From: Persicimonas caeni
GTDB taxonomy: Bacteria; Myxococcota_A; Bradymonadia; Bradymonadales; Bradymonadaceae
NCBI RefSeq assembly: GCF_006517175.1
Contig: NZ_CP041186.1
Span: forward strand, 1,887,001 to 1,951,000
Direction: 5' to 3'
Length of the DNA stretch: 64,000 bases
Shown here: piece by piece, positions 32,317 to 40,897 of the stretch
Numbering within the stretch: the stretch's first letter is position 1
Layout: every line of letters begins with the position of its first letter
The notes under the pieces: model-generated
Database searches by the model: none
Seen by the model: only the letters and a program-made list of their open reading frames with translations
What the model was told of the DNA's origin: nothing
Made by a program: the position numbers and the translations under genes

Positions 32317-34533
32317 TCACGCCAGCGCGCTCTCCTTCCCCGAGTCAGCCACGAACACGCAGGTGCTGCGCGTCTTGCTGATCGCCTCGCGCATCAACTC
32401 GAAGTTCGGCGGGCGGCTCAGGCCCATGATGTCGACGTCGGCGCGCGGGCCCTTGTCGAGGTTGTCGATGAACGGGCCGTCGAGCAGGTGAATCTCGGGG
32501 TCGGGCAGGCGAGCCAGGTCGATGACGCGCTGCAGCTCCTGGCGCACCTCCTCGTGGGTGCGATCCTCTTCGACACAGCTCACCAGATTGAGCCGCCCCT
32601 TCCAGTTCTGGGTCACCATATAGGCCACCAGAATCGCCAGGTTGATGTGGCTCTCGCGCAAGACCAGCTCCATGTCGGGGTTGCGGTCGTGGACCCACAG
32701 GTTGATCACCTTCTTGGAGCCCATGCGCGTCTTGGGGTGCATGCCGAGCACCATCATACCCAGACCACTTTGCGAGGCCTTGGCGGCGATGCGAGTCAGG
32801 TCGTCCTCCTCGGCGGGCGACTTGGGCATGGGCATGAAGATGATGTTGGGGCGAAAGAACGCCCCCTGCAGCGCCTCCATCCCCAGCGACATGCCCTCGG
32901 CCACGTTGTCGGTATCGAGCACCGTCCAGCGCGTGTAGATCCCCTCTTTGCGAAAGTCGCCGGCCAGTTCGCGCAACGCCGGCTCGAGCACATCGCGCGG
33001 CTCGTGGGTGCTCATCCCCATCAACTCGACGTAGCCGGTGGGCCAGACCAGGTCCTCGATGAAATGATGGGTGCCGCGAAGCTCGAGGGTGTCGCTGACC
33101 GGGATGAGCAAGTTGGGCTTCCACGCGCGCTCCTGGGTGGTCGGCAGGTCGGCGGCCTTCTGGGCGGCCCACTGAGCGACCGCCACGAACAGGCCACTGC
33201 GCACGTCGGCGAAGGGGGCTTCGAGGTGGCGGCGGATCAACAGCGCATAGAACCCGATCACGGTGACCACGGCGATGAGACTGACGGTCGGATTGATGAT
33301 GAACATCGCGAAGATGCACCCGAGGGCGCCGATCAGCGGGATCATCGTGGGCAGCTTGAGCTTGGGCCGGAAACTGACCAACCCGAGGCTCTGCTCGAGG
33401 AGCACGACCGCGTTGATCATGCCGTAGGTGATCAAGAAGAACATCGTGATAAAGGGCGCGACCACGTTCAGGTCGCGCAACAGCAACGCGGCGACCACCA
33501 GCGCGCCCGACACGATCATGGCGTTGCGCGGCTCGCCCTCACGGGAGGTCTTGGACAAAAACTTGCCGCCGGGAATGATGCTGTGCTCGGCCAATGCCTG
33601 CAGGATGCGCGGGGCACCCACGATCGAGCTGAGCGCCGAGGAGAACGTCGCGCCCAGGAGGCCGCCGAGCACCGCCGGCCCCCAGAACGCCTTGTCGATC
33701 ATGATGGTGTAGTTGCTGCGAAGCTCCTCGGGGGTGGCCGACGTCGCCAACCAATAGGCCAGCAGCATGTAGATGACGTAGCTGACCGCGATCGCCGACA
33801 TCGTCCCGATGGGGATACTCTTGCGCGGGTCCTTGAGCTCGCCGCTCATATTCGCGCCGGCCATGATGCCGGTGGCCGCCGGAAAGAAGACGGCGAACAC
33901 CGCCCAGAAGTCCTCCGTCAGCAGGATATTGCCGACGTCGTCACTCGACGAAACCCACAGCTGGGGCTCGTACTGCATCGAGCCGGTGGCCGCGGCCAAT
34001 CCCACCGAGACAAGGGACGCGGCGATCACCGCCGCCACGACATATTGGACCTTGAAGGCAAGCCCGGCGCTGACGTAGGCGATGCCGAACAGCACTCCAA
34101 AAAGCAGCAGGTCGACGAGCAGCGCAGGGTGGTCGGGGAACACCCACAGCCAACCTTCGCGAAAACCAAAGATATACATCGCGACCGCCAACACCTGCGA
34201 CAGGTATAACGGCAAGCCGATGCTGCCCCCCATCTCGATGCCCAATGATTGCGAGATGACCGAATAAGCCCCTCCGGCGCCGATGCGAATATTGGTGGTC
34301 AGCGAGGAGAGCGACAGACCGGTCGCCGTGGTGATGCCGAAGGCCAGCGTGATGATGACCAGGCCGCCGAGCAGCCCGCTGTTGCCAATGACCCAGCCCT
34401 CGCGCAGGAACATGATCACGCCGAGGATCGTCAACAGCGTGGGCATGAACACGCCGCTGAGCGTGCCGAAACGTCCAGGTTGACTGGCCGATTCGGACTC
34501 GGTCTTGCCTATCGTGGTGCTATCGGTTTTCAT
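32317..34533 (-). CDS. SLC12-type cation-chloride cotransporter / amino-acid permease family
   Basis: This 738-residue membrane protein has about 12 helices. GTLSGVFMPTLLTILGVIMFLREGWVIG is a good match to the start of the APC-superfamily SLC12 (Na-K-Cl cotransporter) transport domain; so are IRIGAGGAYSVISQSLGIEMGG and the later FAVFFPAATGIMAGANMSGELKDP. The last 230 residues are cytoplasmic and resemble the SLC12 C-terminal domain, which regulates activity. Eukaryotic members carry Na+, K+ and Cl-; bacterial homologues may carry amino acids or ions. The transport direction and substrate are unknown. It diverges from the crotonase gene at 34571. Confidence 0.85.
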   Translation of the reverse strand: MKTDSTTIGKTESESASQPGRFGTLSGVFMPTLLTILGVIMFLREGWVIGNSGLLGGLVIITLAFGITTATGLSLSSLTTNIRIGAGGAYSVISQSLGIEMGGSIGLPLYLSQVLAVAMYIFGFREGWLWVFPDHPALLVDLLLFGVLFGIAYVSAGLAFKVQYVVAAVIAASLVSVGLAAATGSMQYEPQLWVSSSDDVGNILLTEDFWAVFAVFFPAATGIMAGANMSGELKDPRKSIPIGTMSAIAVSYVIYMLLAYWLATSATPEELRSNYTIMIDKAFWGPAVLGGLLGATFSSALSSIVGAPRILQALAEHSIIPGGKFLSKTSREGEPRNAMIVSGALVVAALLLRDLNVVAPFITMFFLITYGMINAVVLLEQSLGLVSFRPKLKLPTMIPLIGALGCIFAMFIINPTVSLIAVVTVIGFYALLIRRHLEAPFADVRSGLFVAVAQWAAQKAADLPTTQERAWKPNLLIPVSDTLELRGTHHFIEDLVWPTGYVELMGMSTHEPRDVLEPALRELAGDFRKEGIYTRWTVLDTDNVAEGMSLGMEALQGAFFRPNIIFMPMPKSPAEEDDLTRIAAKASQSGLGMMVLGMHPKTRMGSKKVINLWVHDRNPDMELVLRESHINLAILVAYMVTQNWKGRLNLVSCVEEDRTHEEVRQELQRVIDLARLPDPEIHLLDGPFIDNLDKGPRADVDIMGLSRPPNFELMREAISKTRSTCVFVADSGKESALA

Positions 34534-34570
34534 GGGCAGCCCAAATAATGCTCAACAATTGGAGCCTCAT

Positions 34571-35356
34571 ATGTCAGATGACGCCGTGATTATAAGCCGC
34601 AAGCGAGACATCGCCACCTTGCGCCTGAATCGGCCCGCCAAATACAACGCCCTCAACCAAGACTTGCTCGACCGGCTCCACGGCGCGGCCGCCGAGCTCG
34701 CCTTCGACGACGACGTGCGCGCCGTGGTGCTCACCGGTGAGGGCAAAGCCTTTTGTGCCGGCGGCGATCTCAAAGAGATCAACGAGGACGAGCCGGACCA
34801 ACCCGGCCGAGCGTTTTGGCGCCTCGCCGGGCGCTTTCACGAGGCGGTCAAAGAGCTTCGCGCGATGGCCAAGCCGACGATTGCGGCGATCAATGGCCCG
34901 GCAGCCGGCGGCGGGTTCTCCCTGGCGTTGGCGTGTGATCTTCGCGTCATGTCGGACGCGGCCTTCTTGAAAATCGGCTACATCGCCAACGGCCTTAGCA
35001 TAGATGGAGGCGGTTCGTTTAGCCTGCCGCGCCTGGTCGGCATGGGGCGGGCGATGGAGATTGCGTTTCTCGACGAGAAGATCTCGGCGGAACGTGCGCT
35101 CGAAATCGGCCTAGTCAATCGGGTCGCGAGCGCCGACGAGCTCGACAACGTCGCCCACGAGCTGGCCAATCGGCTCGCGGAGATGCCCACCGGCGCATTG
35201 GGTCGCGCCAAGCGCCTGTTCAACGCCTCGTTCCAGAACACACTCGAGCGCCAACTCGAGCTCGAACGCGAGGCCATCGCCGAAGCCGGCAACTCCGACG
35301 AAGGCCGCGAGGGCATGAACGCGTTCTTGGAGAAGCGCGAGCCTCAATACCGCTGA
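34571..35356 (+). CDS. Enoyl-CoA hydratase/isomerase family protein (crotonase)
   Basis: The protein has 261 residues from ATG 34571. ATLRLNRPAKYNALN is followed by the oxyanion segment GEGKAFCAGGDLKEI and GPAAGGGFSLALACDLRV. In rat enoyl-CoA hydratase two glutamates add water. Here the first position (after FLKIGYIANGL) lacks a Glu, while one is kept in RAMEIAF. The loss suggests an isomerase or other crotonase activity rather than a classic hydratase; this is inference. The upstream region encodes nothing similar, so the longer frame is rejected. A related but distinct crotonase is at 42422. Confidence 0.85.
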   Translation: MSDDAVIISRKRDIATLRLNRPAKYNALNQDLLDRLHGAAAELAFDDDVRAVVLTGEGKAFCAGGDLKEINEDEPDQPGRAFWRLAGRFHEAVKELRAMAKPTIAAINGPAAGGGFSLALACDLRVMSDAAFLKIGYIANGLSIDGGGSFSLPRLVGMGRAMEIAFLDEKISAERALEIGLVNRVASADELDNVAHELANRLAEMPTGALGRAKRLFNASFQNTLERQLELEREAIAEAGNSDEGREGMNAFLEKREPQYR

Positions 35357-35470
35357 CCAAACACCGTCAAACGCCCAGCCAAAGTCACGACAGAAAGATT
35401 GAAACCTCGATCGATGCCGCGCATCTTATGCGGTGGAAGGCCAATCATTTAACGTTAAAAGGAAAGCACC

Positions 35471-36499
35471 ATGAGCGAACCAATCGTCCAGAATATCGTC
35501 CGGCTGGGCATGCCCTGGCAGACGCTCGATCCGTTTATGTTCTGCGTGCACCACAACGACCAATATCCGGCTGGCGACGAGGAGATGGGCCCGGACGCGT
35601 CGCTCGCCGGCAGAATGCTGGGCAACGACTTTTCGGGCAGAGACGGCTGGAGCATGTACCACGGCCGCAAGGTCCCGGGATTTCCGCGCCACCCACACTG
35701 CGGCTTCGAGACGATCACGATCGCGCGCAACGGCTATATCGACCACAGCGACTCACTGGGCGCCGCGGCGCGATTCGGGCAAGGGGACGTCCAGTGGATG
35801 ACCGCCGGCAAGGGCGTGGTCCACTCCGAGATGTTCCCGCTGGTCAACCGCGACGAGCCCAACCCCACCGAGTTGTTCCAGATCTGGCTGAACCTGCCGC
35901 GTGAGGACAAGAAGAAGGACGCGCACTTCAAGATGCTCTGGCACGAGACCGTGCCGCGCAAAACGGTACGGGACGCCGAGGGACGCGCCACCGAAATGGT
36001 CGTCATCGCCGGCGGCGTCGACGGCCTCGAGCCGCCCTCCCCTCCCCCAGCTTCGTGGGCGTCGCGCGACGAGTCGGATATTGCCATTTGGACGTTGAAG
36101 ATGGAGCCCGGCGCCGAGTGGACGGTGCCGGCGGCGAGCCCGGAGGCCAACCGGGTCATCTACTTTTTCGCCGGCGACACCTGCACGCTCGGAGGCCAAA
36201 CCGTCGAGCGCGGCCACGGCGCCCAGGTACGCGCCGACGCCGACTGCTCCATCGTCAACGGCGACGTCGAAGGAGAGTTTCTGGTGCTGCAGGGCCGCCC
36301 CATCGGCGAGCCCGTCGCCCAGCACGGCCCGTTCGTGGCCAACACCCGCGGCGAGATTCGCCAGGCGATGATCGACTACCAGCGCACAGGCTTTGGCGGC
36401 TGGCCCTGGGACGAGGACGCGCCGGTCCACCCGCGCGAGAAGGGACGATTTGCCATCCACGTCGACGGGCGTGAGGAGACGCCTGCGGATCTCGACTGA
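35471..36499 (+). CDS. Pirin-family cupin protein
   Basis: This 342-residue protein has a two-cupin pirin fold. FPRHPHCGFETITIARNG and then VQWMTAGKGVVHSEMFP hold the H-x-H ... H-x-E metal ligands of pirins, which bind Fe or similar metals. Some pirins act as quercetin dioxygenases and others as regulators; the sequence does not say which. The C-terminal half contains a second cupin (ANRVIYFFAGDTC, GRPIGEPVAQHGPFV), as in the family. It starts after a GAAAGCACC leader and ends 15 bp before a REP-like palindrome. Confidence 0.88.
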   Translation: MSEPIVQNIVRLGMPWQTLDPFMFCVHHNDQYPAGDEEMGPDASLAGRMLGNDFSGRDGWSMYHGRKVPGFPRHPHCGFETITIARNGYIDHSDSLGAAARFGQGDVQWMTAGKGVVHSEMFPLVNRDEPNPTELFQIWLNLPREDKKKDAHFKMLWHETVPRKTVRDAEGRATEMVVIAGGVDGLEPPSPPPASWASRDESDIAIWTLKMEPGAEWTVPAASPEANRVIYFFAGDTCTLGGQTVERGHGAQVRADADCSIVNGDVEGEFLVLQGRPIGEPVAQHGPFVANTRGEIRQAMIDYQRTGFGGWPWDEDAPVHPREKGRFAIHVDGREETPADLD

Positions 36500-36513
36500 A
36501 TCGGCTGGCCCGC

Positions 36514-36533
36514 AACGGTGTCAGACACCATGT
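36514..36533. repeat. REP-like palindrome adjoining the intron
   Basis: AACGGTGTCAGACACCATGT is one more copy of the GGTGTC/GACACC palindrome. It lies directly after the pirin gene and abuts the 3' exon side of the group II intron. Confidence 0.85.
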
Positions 36534-36539
36534 GTTTCG

Positions 36540-38478
36540 ATAGGGGTAGGGACCCCCGGTTCACCGGGCGCCCCTCCCTCCAAACCGTACGTGCGGATTT
36601 CCCGCATACGGCTTTCCAGTCAGCGGGTTCCTTTTCGTAAGGACTCGAGTTCCAGCCGTCGGGCTTCGGCCATAAAGAAAAGCCCGTGGTTGGCAAAATA
36701 GGCGTTGGGCCATCGCACATTATCGGTGTGATTGGTGTGGCCCGAGATCTTGAAGCGCTTGCGCAGAATGGCGCGCAGTCGCCTACGGATCTTGCCGTCG
36801 AGGCTGTCAAACACGTTGAAATAACTGTGCTTGAAATATTCGTACCATCCGCGGACGGTGCGATTGATCGCCTCGATGATGGTAGCCAAGCTGTGGCCAC
36901 TGGTGCGCGGGGTCAATTGCCGAATCCGGTCAAAGAAACCTCCGTTTGGCCTTCTTGCTCGGGTACTTGTTCCCGCGCTTGAAGGCGTAGCCCAGAAAGT
37001 CGAAACTTCCCTCGGACTCGTCGACGAGTTGGGTCTTCTCCGGATGTAGCGTCAGTTCGTTGGCTTGCACCCACTTTCTGACCACGTCGAGCGCCTTGTC
37101 GGCCTGCTCTTTGTCCCGGCATAGAATCACAAAATCGTCGGCGTAACGCACCATCTCAAACCCTTGCTCTTCCATCAGGTGGTCGAGCGGATCGAGAAAG
37201 ATATTTGCCAGGAGCGGGCTAATCACACCGCCCTGTGGCGTGCCTCTGTGGGGCTTTTGGCTTTCCCCTTGGTCGACGACCTCGCAGGTAAGAAAGGCAT
37301 TGATGAGCTCGAGAATGCGTCCGTCTGAGACCTTCTCCTCCACGCGCGCCATGAGCAAATCATGGTCGATCGTGTCGAAGTACCCCTTCAGGTCGGCATC
37401 CACCACCCACCGATAACCTTGCTTGAGAAGCCCGTCGACGCGTCGCAGCGCATCTTTGGCTCCCCGTTGAGGTCGAAAGCCGTAGGAATGACGAACAAAA
37501 TCTCGCTCGTAAATCGGCTCCAGCACCATCTTGAGCGCCGTCTGGACGATCCGATCCTCTACGGTCGGAATCCCCAGCGGTCGCTTCTCGGCTCGACCCG
37601 GCTTGGGTATCCAGGTTCGCCTGACGGCTCGGGGCACATAGGACCCCTCTTTGAGCACGCGGCTCAGGCGCTTCAGGTTCGACTCGATGTGTCGCTCGTA
37701 GTCGGCGATCGTCATCTCGTCGACGCCTGCTGCTCCGTCGTTGGCTTTGACTGCATCCCATGCGCGGATCAGCGTGGCCTCCCGATAGACTTTGTCAATC
37801 AGGCTGAACCACTTGCCTCCTTTGACGCCCCTTTCGAGCGCCTCGAGCATCCGGTCGGTCCAGATCGCTGGTTCCACCCACGTCCATTGGGTCGGGATGT
37901 CTTCGACTTGTTTAGTCCCGCAGGACACTGACGTCGATTGGTCTTCCATCGCTCTTTTCCTTCCTGATTCCACTTTCCTGCATCCCTTCGCTCCACCTGC
38001 TTTCCCAGGTTTCCTCGCTACTACGAATGCTCTGACTTCTGCCGGCGTCTTTTGACCCGTCGGCAGATCTCCTGGATTCATCTAGACAGCCACTAAGAAC
38101 CATTCTGTCTCCAACCACCATGCACTCCCATCGCGTCACCGTGTGTTCCTTGGTGCGCGTGGCTTCCTTCGAGCGTACGCTCCTGTTTCGTTCCCTCGAA
38201 CCGAGCCGTGTCTGTTCGGGGCCGTGGGCTTTGGGGTACGGGTTTTGCCCTTCTCCCGTATCTGTTTTACCGCTCGTCGGCATCCGGGCTTCGCCGGCCG
38301 CACATAGGCTCGCCGAGTGCCTTTGGCTGAATCGAGTTCGCTTTCGCTACGGACTGGTTCTTCGTTACCTCGGTTGCTTCCCACCCCGCCTCGCGGCGAC
38401 GCAGTTACCTTCAACTTCGGGGCGGAACTTGCCCCGGATGGACTCTCACCATCGCGCTGTCTAAACTCTCCAGCGCAC
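36540..38478 (-). mobile_element. Group II intron, about 1.94 kb, inserted in a hairpin repeat
   Basis: Read on the minus strand, the intron starts GTGCGCTGGAG, the canonical GUGYG 5' end, and finishes ...CCCTACCCCTAT. Domain V lies at 36583..36614 and starts AGCCGTATGCGGG; a reverse-transcriptase reading frame lies inside. The 5' exon ends ...GATGCCCCCGCAC and the 3' exon begins CGAAACACATGG. Joining them gives CCCGCAC-CGA, the consensus of the dispersed hairpin repeat, so both ends are set by an empty-site reconstruction. Insertion next to a short hairpin fits the habits of class C introns, but the class was not determined. Confidence 0.88.
36620..37949 (-). pseudogene. ltrA: Group II intron reverse transcriptase/maturase, frameshifted
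   Basis: From ATG 37949 the reading frame carries the reverse-transcriptase blocks: RTWIPKPGRAEKRPLGIPTV, DADLKGYFDTIDHDLL, GTPQGGVISPLLANI and the catalytic MVRYADDFVIL (YADD). The frame stops at ...AKRRFL near 36930. One extra T in GGTTTC shifts it: in the next frame it reads FFDRIRQLTPRTSGHSL and continues through WYEYFKHSYF (maturase X domain) to a stop at 36620. The natural protein would be about 440 residues. No HNH endonuclease domain is seen. Unless the shift is a sequencing error or is read through, the intron cannot make full-length protein. Confidence 0.85.
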
Positions 38479-38500
38479 GTGCGGGGGCATCTTGCCCTCG
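38479..38500. repeat. Hairpin-repeat unit split by the intron (5' exon side)
   Basis: GTGCGGGGGCATCTTGCCCTCG on the plus strand is the larger part of one dispersed hairpin-repeat unit. The missing CGGT-end bases lie on the other side of the group II intron, next to 36537..36539. Confidence 0.85.
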
Positions 38501-38554
38501 CCTGCGAGCGCTGGAAGCACACGCACCGAACGAAAGTCGAAGGATTGCGGGTGT

Positions 38555-39385
38555 TCACCACCCGCGATGCTGCTCCTCGGCGAGGTCGATGGTGATGTAG
38601 ACGGCGCCCGAGAACATCCACCCGAAGTAGCCCACGATTGCGCCCAGCAGCCACGTCAGTCCGTTCACCAACAAGATGCCAGTCTTGCCGAACATGGCCG
38701 TGAGCACCGGCGCAGCCATAAACTGCGCCGCGATCATGAACACGGCCATCAGCATCGACACCGCCACGGCCACCACCAACAGCAGCCAGTGGCGCTTGAC
38801 CCACTGCAGCGACTCCGAAAGAGAGGCGAACACGCCCAAGCCCATTGCCGAGGTCATGTAGGGTGCCGGCAAAAAGAGAAAGGCGGCGACAAGACCTGGC
38901 AAAATGCAGCACACGCCACCCAGGCCGACCATGACGAGGTAGATGAGCGTCACCAAGGCCGTCTTGCCGAAGTTGGAGAACATCTCGGTGCGCAGTTCGC
39001 TAAAGCCCAACTTCTCGGCGCCCTCCCTTTCGAGCAAACGCATGGGCGCAAACCCGGCCGAGTACATCGTCACTGCGACTACCGTCAGCAGCATATTGAG
39101 CACGCGAGCGATGCTGATGCCCTGAGCTTGCTGCGACAGCCGGCGCACGGCGGCCGGGTCCTGCAACATCTCGAAGTCGAACGGCATCACACCGACGCGG
39201 TATTGAATCGCCGCCCCCAACGCCACCACGCCGAGGTTGCACACACAGATGAGCACCCAGATGCCGGTCAACGGGGAGCCTTCCTCCCCCAACAGGCGCA
39301 TAAAACGACGCGTGACCGCCTCCATGGCCGAGGTCGGCGGCGGCTGTTCATCCAGAGGTCCGTCCTTCGGAGGAAAGTCGTTCAT
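38555..39385 (-). CDS. Multi-helix membrane protein, hypothetical
   Basis: This 276-residue protein starts at ATG 39385 (MNDFPPKDG), nine bases after an AGGAG site; ATGs further upstream lie too close to or inside that site. A Pro-rich polar N terminus is followed by about five membrane helices (WVLICVCNLGVVALGAAIQ, RVLNMLLTVVAVTMYSAGF, TALVTLIYLVMVGLGGVCC, WLLLVVAVAVSMLMAVFM). LPAPYMTSAMGLG and LLVNGLTWLLGAIVG are typical of DUF-type integral membrane proteins. I recognise no transporter signature. It lies between the intron and the MBL-fold gene on the opposite strand. Confidence 0.7.
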   Translation of the reverse strand: MNDFPPKDGPLDEQPPPTSAMEAVTRRFMRLLGEEGSPLTGIWVLICVCNLGVVALGAAIQYRVGVMPFDFEMLQDPAAVRRLSQQAQGISIARVLNMLLTVVAVTMYSAGFAPMRLLEREGAEKLGFSELRTEMFSNFGKTALVTLIYLVMVGLGGVCCILPGLVAAFLFLPAPYMTSAMGLGVFASLSESLQWVKRHWLLLVVAVAVSMLMAVFMIAAQFMAAPVLTAMFGKTGILLVNGLTWLLGAIVGYFGWMFSGAVYITIDLAEEQHRGW

Positions 39386-39532
39386 CGTCATTGTCTCCTG
39401 CACCCAAGTTGGATGGATTTAGTCTGCGCCCATCATCGTCGCTCCTCGCTGCGTCGGTCAACCCTCGTTGCACATCGGGCGCGCTGGCGTATGATACCGA
39501 GCACGTTGTGATCCCCACGAGCCCGCTGTGCC

Positions 39533-40393
39533 ATGTTCCTCAAATCCGTGCCCGACTCGCTCTATCACCGTGCACCGGTGGATGAAGACGCCGACGTGCG
39601 ACTTCGCTACTTGGGCACCGCCGGCTTCGTCGTCGAGGGCGCCGGGCACACCATCGTGCTCGACCCGTTCATCACGCGTCCAGGGCTGCGCGAGACGGTC
39701 TTCAAGCCGCTGGTCCCCGACGAGCGACGCATCGCCCAGGTCATCCCCCACGCCGACGACGTCGTGATCGGCCACGCCCATCACGATCACGTCCTCGACG
39801 CCCCCTGCCTGTGCCGACAGACCGGCGCGCGCTTCATCGGCTCGCCGGACGCCTGCAACGTGGCGCGGGCTGCTGGCTTGAGCGCCTCGCAAATCGTCGA
39901 GACGCGCGGCCGCGAGGCCATCGCCACGGGACCGGGCACACTGCGCGGCCTGCCCTCCGAGCACGGCCGCGTCTACTTCAACCGCGTCAGCCTCCCCGGC
40001 GATATCCCCGAGCCGCCGCCGTGGCCCGCGCGGGTGACCGACCTGCGCCACGGCCTCGTGCTCAACTGGCATATCGAGCTCGCCGGCGTGCGCATCGTGC
40101 ACATCGACACCGCCGAGTTCTTCGCCGACGAGATGCAGGGGCTTAAAGCCGACGTGCTCTGCCTGTGCGCCATCGGCCGCAAGTATCGGCCCAATTACGT
40201 CGCCGAGGCGGTCGCGCTGCTCGAACCCAAAATCGTCGTCGCATGCCACTGGGATTGGTTCTTCACCCCCTACGAAGCCGAACCCAAATGCCTGCCGGGC
40301 GTCGACCTGCCCGGGTTCGTCGAAGAGATCATCGACGCCGGCGCCGAGGCCGTCGTCCTCCCCTTCGACGGCGTCTTAGGGTTGCACAGCTAG
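39533..40393 (+). CDS. MBL-fold metallohydrolase
   Basis: This 286-residue protein has the metallo-beta-lactamase fold. VVIGHAHHDHVLDAP carries the HxHxDH motif that binds two metal ions. The first strands (VRLRYLGTAGFVVEGAGHTIVLDPFI) are typical of UlaG-like family members. Later metal-site candidates are SEHGRVY, IDTAEFF and VACHWDWFFTPYEAEPK. No signal peptide. Such enzymes hydrolyse lactones, phosphodiesters or similar; the substrate is unknown. It is followed directly by a hairpin-repeat array. Confidence 0.85.
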   Translation: MFLKSVPDSLYHRAPVDEDADVRLRYLGTAGFVVEGAGHTIVLDPFITRPGLRETVFKPLVPDERRIAQVIPHADDVVIGHAHHDHVLDAPCLCRQTGARFIGSPDACNVARAAGLSASQIVETRGREAIATGPGTLRGLPSEHGRVYFNRVSLPGDIPEPPPWPARVTDLRHGLVLNWHIELAGVRIVHIDTAEFFADEMQGLKADVLCLCAIGRKYRPNYVAEAVALLEPKIVVACHWDWFFTPYEAEPKCLPGVDLPGFVEEIIDAGAEAVVLPFDGVLGLHS

Positions 40394-40408
40394 AGCCTTC
40401 CTGTGGCT

Positions 40409-40672
40409 CACGAGGGCAAGATGCCCACGCACCGATTGCATCACGTGGGCAAGATGCCCACGCACCGATTGCATCACGTGGGCAAGATGCCCACGCACCG
40501 ATTGTATCACGAGGGCAAGATGCCCACGCACCGATTGCATCACGTGGGCAAGATGCCCACGCACCGATTGCATCACGTGGGCAAGATGCCCACGCACCGA
40601 TTGCATCACGTGGGCAAGATGCCCACGCACCGATTGCCTTACGAGGGCAAGATGCCCACGCACTGATTGAGA
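40409..40672. repeat. Hairpin-repeat array, eight units at 33-bp period
   Basis: Eight head-to-tail units start at 40409, each containing CACGWGGGCAAGATGCCC followed by ACGCACCGATTGCAT. The core GGGCA-AGA-TGCCC is a hairpin. Units differ at one to three positions (CACGAG or CACGTG at the start, GTAT once). Because the period is 33, open frames run through it on both strands, but they encode only an 11-residue repeat and look spurious. It lies after the MBL gene and runs into a REP-like palindrome. There are no spacers, so it is not a CRISPR. Confidence 0.95.
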
Positions 40673-40676
40673 CAAA

Positions 40677-40699
40677 AACACGGTGTCTGACACCGTGTT
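40677..40699. repeat. REP-like perfect palindrome
   Basis: AACACGGTGTC, one T, then GACACCGTGTT: two perfect 11-base arms around a single base. This is the best-preserved copy of the family in the window. It follows directly after the last 33-bp hairpin-repeat unit. Confidence 0.95.
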
Positions 40700-40897
40700 G
40701 TCCCCACGATCCCGATCAGAAAAAATCGCCCCAGGAAGCCCTTCCTGCCGCGATATCGACCTCCTGCACGCAACGATTTTGCGATTTTGCCGAAAACAGT
40801 AAGTGAGGGCCATCGCGATGGCTGCTCACGAAACTAACTGGCAAATGGCCGGCCGTGTTCGAATGAACATAGGCCGACAAGATACAGGAGAGAACCG

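Noticed and set aside
30754-34209. Very long plus-strand open frame (over 1100 codons)
   Set aside because: It is antisense to two genes with clear signal peptide and transport motifs; its translation is rich in H, R, V, D and G as expected for a GC-bias shadow.
40409-40672. Possible CRISPR array
   Set aside because: The 33-bp units are contiguous and nearly identical over their whole length; there are no unique spacers and no cas genes. It is a tandem repeat of a hairpin element.
40403-40813. Open frames through the 33-bp repeat array on both strands
   Set aside because: They encode only an 11-residue repeat created by a period divisible by three; no start signals or family resemblance.
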